Assembly: GCA_019415335.1 (NCBI GenBank) | Contig: DXKH01000066.1 | Coordinates: forward strand, 1-5,598 | Direction of reading: 5' to 3' | Source: Citrobacter sp. | Lineage (GTDB): Bacteria > Pseudomonadota > Gammaproteobacteria > Enterobacterales > Enterobacteriaceae | DNA length: 5,598 bases | Part shown: positions 1 to 5,598 of the stretch, piece by piece | Position numbering within the stretch: position 1 is the first letter of the stretch | Layout: each line of letters starts with the position of its first letter | Made by a program: the position numbers and the translations under genes | The notes under the pieces: model-generated | What the model was told of the DNA's origin: nothing | Database searches by the model: none | The model's input: only the letters and a program-made list of their open reading frames with translations

Positions 1-79
1 CGGTGACGGTCGGTTCTGCCATTACGCGTCTTGAACACATTTGTCAGTGGTACAACACAGCGATGAAAAAGGCGGTGCT

Positions 80-83
<4 letters not shown>
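1..83 (+). CDS. nanE: N-acetylmannosamine-6-phosphate 2-epimerase, C-terminal end (partial)
   Basis: Only the last 26 codons are visible, in the frame starting at base 3 and ending with TGA at 81-83. The tail reads [12 protein letters not shown], then [14 protein letters not shown]. The V-G-S-A-I-T-R segment is the end of a TIM-barrel phosphate-binding strand as found in NanE, and the whole tail matches the E. coli NanE C-terminus as I remember it. The enzyme converts N-acetylmannosamine 6-phosphate to N-acetylglucosamine 6-phosphate in cytoplasmic sialic acid breakdown. Its stop overlaps the nanK start (ATGA at 80-83), which implies translational coupling. The 5' part of the gene lies outside the window. 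The identification rests on a short peptide plus the downstream nanK-nanQ context. Confidence 0.9.
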
Positions 84-1416
<1,333 letters not shown>

Positions 1417-1435
1417 AACTTAGTTCGTTTTAAAG

Positions 1436-1460
1436 ATTCTCCAGACAGTGTCTGGAGAAT
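1436..1460. repeat. 25-bp perfect palindrome between nanQ and yhcG (copy A of a three-member family)
   Basis: The left arm ATTCTCCAGACA (1436-1447) and right arm TGTCTGGAGAAT (1449-1460) are perfect reverse complements around one central G. It fills most of the 59-bp gap between the convergent 3' ends of nanQ and yhcG, so it could act as a terminator or 3' stabilising hairpin for both transcripts. The stem is only moderately GC-rich and neither side has a good T-run: the + side continues TCGAAACC and the - side CTTTAAAAC. A classical terminator is therefore doubtful. Its core is the same as that of two palindromes inside yhcG (2225-2249 and 2261-2285), which a terminator role would not explain. 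Confidence 0.85.
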
Positions 1461-1475
1461 TCGAAACCGCTGAAA

Positions 1476-2588
1476 TTAACGGCGTCTATAGCCTTCCTCT
1501 AACACCGCCTGTGTTCGAACGAGTTCATCCGCGAGTCGTTTTTCATCAGGTAGTTGCATCTTATATTCACTCGCCAGAACGGTGTTAGGTAAACCAGCCA
1601 GTGCATAATGCGCTTCTCCGACTCCTTTCTCTGCACAGAGAATCAGACCGATGGGCGGATTTTCATCCGGTAGCGTCCAGTGCTCTTTGGCGTAGTTGAG
1701 ATACATATTCATCTGTCCGGCATCGCTATAGCTGAATTTGCCCACTTTTAGATCGACGATTAGCAGGCAGCGTAAACGGCGGTGGAAAAACAGCAGATCG
1801 ACACGAAACCAGTTGTCATCAATGCGTAACCTTCGCTGTCGACTAACAAAGGCAAAATCATCCCCAAGTTCCAGCATGAAATCCATCAGGTGGTTGATCA
1901 GCGCCTCCTCAAAATCGGATTCTGAATATTCATCTTTCAATTCCAGAAATTCGAGCACAAAGGGATCGCGTATCGCCCGTTGCGGAAGAATATGCGTCTC
2001 GGCAGGAGCGTGTTGTTGCAGCATGGCTGATTTGTCATGTGACAGTAGTGTCCGCTCATAAAATTGGGTCGCAATTTGCCGTTCGAGCTGACGAGCAGAC
2101 CAGCCACAGCGGAGTGTTTCTTTCTCATAAAAGCTACGAGCGTCAGCGTTTTTAACAGAAAGCAAACGGACGTAAGTGGACCAGGGCAGGGGGAAAGATT
2201 TGGCAAGTTGCGCTAAATGGCAAGATTCGCCAGATAGTGTCTGGCGAATTGTGGGGGTGAATTGTGCAGACAGTGTCTGCACAATTTCAATTCGTTGAAA
2301 ACAAATATAAAAATTCTTAAACTGCCATAAATTCCTGGTGGAAAACCCACGCTTATACCTTAGACTTAAATCCTTTGATAGTCGCTTGATTAGCTGCGCA
2401 CCATACGCAGCCCTGGTCTCGCCACCTTGTTCAAATTCGACAATTTGTCGGCCAATTTCCCAGTATGTGGCGGTCATTAACGCGTTAACACTACGTACCG
2501 TTTCCGTCCGGGCGCTATCGACCAGATGAATAATGCCGTCGTGGATTTGCTGGTAGCCTGCTGTGGTTCCTTCTGAGAGCGATTCCAT
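1476..2588 (-). CDS. yhcG: DUF1016 / PD-(D/E)XK nuclease-family protein YhcG
   Basis: The 370-residue protein has two domains. The N-terminal DUF1016_N helical region (about 10-100) contains YWEIGRQIVEFEQ. The C-terminal nuclease-fold domain (about 130-345) starts near LPWSTYVRLLSVK. The PD-(D/E)XK core can be read as E228/E229 in DFEEAL, D264 in FRVDLLFF, then D279-x-K281 in LLIVDLK, with Q292 in DAGQMNMYLNY. The catalytic set thus looks intact, but no substrate or biological role is known to me. ATG at 2588 is chosen because AAGGGA (2595-2600) lies 6 bases before it and it matches the K-12 start I remember; an ATG at 2603 would add five residues. Residues 101-124, the domain linker, contain two palindrome-encoded repeats (IVQTLSAQ and IRQTLSGE). 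As I remember it, K-12 YhcG is 375 residues and differs mainly in this linker. It is convergent with nanQ and lies 183 bp downstream of gltD on the same strand. Confidence 0.9.
   Translation of the reverse strand: MESLSEGTTAGYQQIHDGIIHLVDSARTETVRSVNALMTATYWEIGRQIVEFEQGGETRAAYGAQLIKRLSKDLSLRYKRGFSTRNLWQFKNFYICFQRIEIVQTLSAQFTPTIRQTLSGESCHLAQLAKSFPLPWSTYVRLLSVKNADARSFYEKETLRCGWSARQLERQIATQFYERTLLSHDKSAMLQQHAPAETHILPQRAIRDPFVLEFLELKDEYSESDFEEALINHLMDFMLELGDDFAFVSRQRRLRIDDNWFRVDLLFFHRRLRCLLIVDLKVGKFSYSDAGQMNMYLNYAKEHWTLPDENPPIGLILCAEKGVGEAHYALAGLPNTVLASEYKMQLPDEKRLADELVRTQAVLEEGYRRR
2225..2249. repeat. 25-bp near-perfect palindrome inside yhcG (copy B)
   Basis: The left arm ATTCGCCAGATA (2225-2236) and right arm TGTCTGGCGAAT (2238-2249) pair around a central G with a single mismatch (T2235 opposite G2239, a wobble in + strand RNA). 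Read in the yhcG direction it encodes I-R-Q-T-L-S-G-E in the variable linker between the two protein domains. It differs from copy A by one symmetric pair change (T/A to G/C) and one core substitution. Confidence 0.85.
2261..2285. repeat. 25-bp perfect palindrome inside yhcG (copy C)
   Basis: The left arm ATTGTGCAGACA (2261-2272) and right arm TGTCTGCACAAT (2274-2285) are perfect reverse complements around a central G. One further A/T pair (2260 and 2286) extends the stem. The centre lies exactly 36 bp (12 codons) from that of copy B, so both copies are read in the same frame; this one encodes I-V-Q-T-L-S-A-Q. It shares the core CAGACACTGTCTG exactly with copy A. Confidence 0.87.
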
Positions 2589-2629
2589 TATCTGTCCCTT
2601 CATATGGCGCAGTGTTGAATAATGGAATC
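2581..2629. repeat. 11-bp inverted repeat spanning the yhcG start codon
   Basis: GATTCCATTAT (2581-2591) and ATAATGGAATC (2619-2629) are exact reverse complements separated by 27 bp. The first arm contains the yhcG start codon (complement of 2586-2588). The loop contains the ribosome binding site AAGGGA (2595-2600). In DNA it could be a dimeric regulator site. In a transcript starting upstream of 2629 it could form a hairpin hiding the start codon. Both roles are inference; only the repeat is seen. Confidence 0.5.
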
Positions 2630-2630
2630 A

Positions 2631-2659
2631 GCTATACGCCGGGCATCTGCCGGTAACAA
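2631..2659 (-). promoter_or_regulatory. candidate sigma-70 promoter for yhcG
   Basis: On the - strand, TTGTTA (2654-2659; 4 of 6 matches to the -35 consensus) is followed after 17 bp by TATAGC (2631-2636; 4 of 6 to the -10). The predicted start of transcription is near 2624, about 35 bases before the yhcG start codon and inside the upstream arm of the inverted repeat at 2581-2629. The match is modest. Transcription running on from gltBD is an alternative source of yhcG mRNA. Confidence 0.3.
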
Positions 2660-2728
2660 TCCAGATGTGCGTATTACATTGGTTTTCTTCAGATTATGCG
2701 AGGCGCTTTCCAGAACGAAAGGAGAATT

Positions 2729-2763
2729 TCAGCGCCGACTCTTTTCTGAGAAGGCGGCGCTGA
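2729..2763 (-). terminator. GC-rich hairpin downstream of gltD, possible terminator
   Basis: On the - strand, TCAGCGCCG (2763-2755) pairs perfectly with CGGCGCTGA (2737-2729) around a 17-base loop, starting 8 bp after the gltD stop codon. The position fits a transcript-end or 3' stabilising structure for gltBD. The sequence after the stem is AATTCTCCTTTCG rather than a clean T-run, so intrinsic termination may be weak. Some transcription could therefore read on into yhcG. Confidence 0.45.
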
Positions 2764-2771
2764 GGCAGAGC

Positions 2772-4202
<1,431 letters not shown>

Positions 4203-5598
4203 TTACTGCGCCTGCACGCGCAACTCTGCTGCGCTACGACTACGGTGACCCAGCAGTGCTTTTACATCACTGGACTTCGGTTTAACCAGCGCGAATTTCG
4301 TGGCGAAGGTTGACCAGTTCGCCAGAATCTCTTCACCGCGCTGGGAAGCGGTATGCTGCACATGCTCGGTGATAAGACCACGCAGATGCTCTTCATGGAT
4401 CGCCAAATCGTCAACGCTTAAGACCTCGACCAGTTCCGGGTTAACGCGTTTGCGGAAATCGCCGCTTTCATCGAGAACGTAAGCGAAGCCGCCGGTCATG
4501 CCCGCGCCGAAGTTAACGCCGGTTTTACCCAGAATACAGACAATACCGCCCGTCATATATTCACAGCCGTTGTCGCCAATGCCTTCTACCACGGTGATAG
4601 CACCGGAGTTACGTACGCCGAAACGTTCACCCGCGCGGCCTGCGGCATACAGACGACCTCCGGTCGCGCCATACAGGCAGGTGTTGCCGATAATGCTTGC
4701 TTCATGGCTGCGGAAGGCTGAGCCAACCGGAGGACGAATGGCAATTAAGCCGCCCGCCATGCCTTTACCGACATAGTCGTTAGCATCGCCGGTCAGATAC
4801 AGTTCCACGCCGCCCGCGTTCCACACACCGAAGCTCTGGCCTGCGGTGCCGTTGAAGTATGCTTTGATCGGATCGGCAGCCAGCCCCTGATCGCCGTGCG
4901 TCTGGGCGATATAGCCTGAAAGCGACGCGCCGACAGAACGATCGGTGTTGCGGATATCGAACCAGAAGGTTTTGCTCTGGCGTTCATCGACAAACGGTTT
5001 TGCCTGTTGCAGCAACTGCGCGTTCAGTAGGCCGTTATCAAACGGCGGGGTGGTTTCGGTGCAGTAGAGTGCCTTACCTGCATGTGGCTCGGCAGTTTCC
5101 AGCAGCTTCGACAGCGCCAGTTTCTGCTGTTTGGCGGTGAAACCGTCCAGCTCTTTCAGCAGGTCGGTGCGACCAATCAGATCCACCAGACGCGTTACCC
5201 CCAGCTGTGCCATCAGCTCGCGGGTTTCACGTGCGATAAACTCAAAGTAATTAGTCACCTTGAACGGCAGGCCGTGATAGTGATTCTTACGCAGTTTGTC
5301 ATCCTGAGTTGCAACACCCGTCGCGCAGTTGTTCAGATGGCAAATACGCAGATATTTACAGCCGAGCGCCACCATCGGGCCAGTGCCGAAGCCGAAGCTT
5401 TCTGCGCCGAGAATCGCCGCTTTGATGATATCAACGCCGGTTTTCAGGCCGCCATCAACCTGCAAACGGATCTTGTGACGCAAGCCGTTGGCAACCAGCG
5501 CCTGTTGGGTTTCAACAAGCCCCAGCTCCCACGGACAGCCTGCGTATTTCACCGATGAAAGCGGACTTGCGCCGGTGCCGCCGTCATAGCCTGCGATG
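4203..5598 (-). CDS. gltB: glutamate synthase (NADPH) large (alpha) subunit, C-terminal part (partial)
   Basis: The last 464 codons are visible, running off the right edge in frame from base 5597. That is a little under a third of the roughly 1,500-residue protein. The visible part starts inside the FMN-binding synthase barrel ([10 protein letters not shown], then [10 protein letters not shown]). The 3Fe-4S cluster motif C-x5-C-x4-C follows in [12 protein letters not shown], at visible residues 80, 86 and 91. Residues from about 235 onward form the GXGXG beta-helix domain, with repeated glycine turns such as [14 protein letters not shown] and [11 protein letters not shown]. The missing part would hold the N-terminal Cys glutaminase domain and most of the barrel. 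This subunit binds glutamine and 2-oxoglutarate and makes glutamate, fed with electrons by GltD. No internal start is needed; the GTG at 5552 is simply a Val codon. Confidence 0.97.
   Translation of the reverse strand, partial: IAGYDGGTGASPLSSVKYAGCPWELGLVETQQALVANGLRHKIRLQVDGGLKTGVDIIKAAILGAESFGFGTGPMVALGCKYLRICHLNNCATGVATQDDKLRKNHYHGLPFKVTNYFEFIARETRELMAQLGVTRLVDLIGRTDLLKELDGFTAKQQKLALSKLLETAEPHAGKALYCTETTPPFDNGLLNAQLLQQAKPFVDERQSKTFWFDIRNTDRSVGASLSGYIAQTHGDQGLAADPIKAYFNGTAGQSFGVWNAGGVELYLTGDANDYVGKGMAGGLIAIRPPVGSAFRSHEASIIGNTCLYGATGGRLYAAGRAGERFGVRNSGAITVVEGIGDNGCEYMTGGIVCILGKTGVNFGAGMTGGFAYVLDESGDFRKRVNPELVEVLSVDDLAIHEEHLRGLITEHVQHTASQRGEEILANWSTFATKFALVKPKSSDVKALLGHRSRSAAELRVQAQ

Noticed and set aside
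41..79. Upstream extension of nanK by 13 codons
   Set aside because: It would overlap nanE more deeply and adds residues before the ROK N-terminal strand. The start at 80 has a good ribosome binding site and an ATGA overlap.

Overview
This window looks like chromosomal DNA of Escherichia coli or a very close relative (Escherichia/Shigella). The proteins match what I remember of the E. coli NanE, NanK, NanQ (YhcH), YhcG, GltD and GltB almost residue for residue. No search was run. The window holds the 3' end of the sialic acid catabolic operon facing the 3' end of the glutamate synthase operon, with one poorly understood nuclease-family gene between them.

Left part (1-1416, + strand): the last codons of nanE, then nanK and nanQ. 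The three genes are tightly coupled, and both junctions are 4-base ATGA stop/start overlaps. NanQ supplies open-chain N-acetylneuraminate to the aldolase NanA. NanK phosphorylates the released N-acetylmannosamine, and NanE epimerises the product to N-acetylglucosamine 6-phosphate. The operon promoter and NanR sites lie upstream, outside the window.

Middle (1417-2771): yhcG on the - strand converges on nanQ. It encodes a DUF1016 / PD-(D/E)XK nuclease-family protein. It carries the most unusual structure in the window. Two near-perfect 25-bp palindromes lie 36 bp apart inside the coding sequence, in the variable linker between the two domains. A third copy of the same palindrome lies just past the yhcG stop codon, in the gap before nanQ. 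The three share the core CAGACACTGTCTG and differ outside it mainly by paired, symmetry-preserving changes. All three sit in the same reading frame, spelling Q-T-L-S. An 11-bp inverted repeat also surrounds the yhcG start codon.

Right part (2772-5598, - strand): complete gltD and the C-terminal third of gltB, the small and large subunits of NADPH-dependent glutamate synthase, 12 bp apart. A GC-rich hairpin lies just after gltD. In E. coli K-12, as I remember it, gltF and the yhcA/D/E/F region separate gltD from yhcG. Here yhcG follows gltD directly, so that accessory block is absent.
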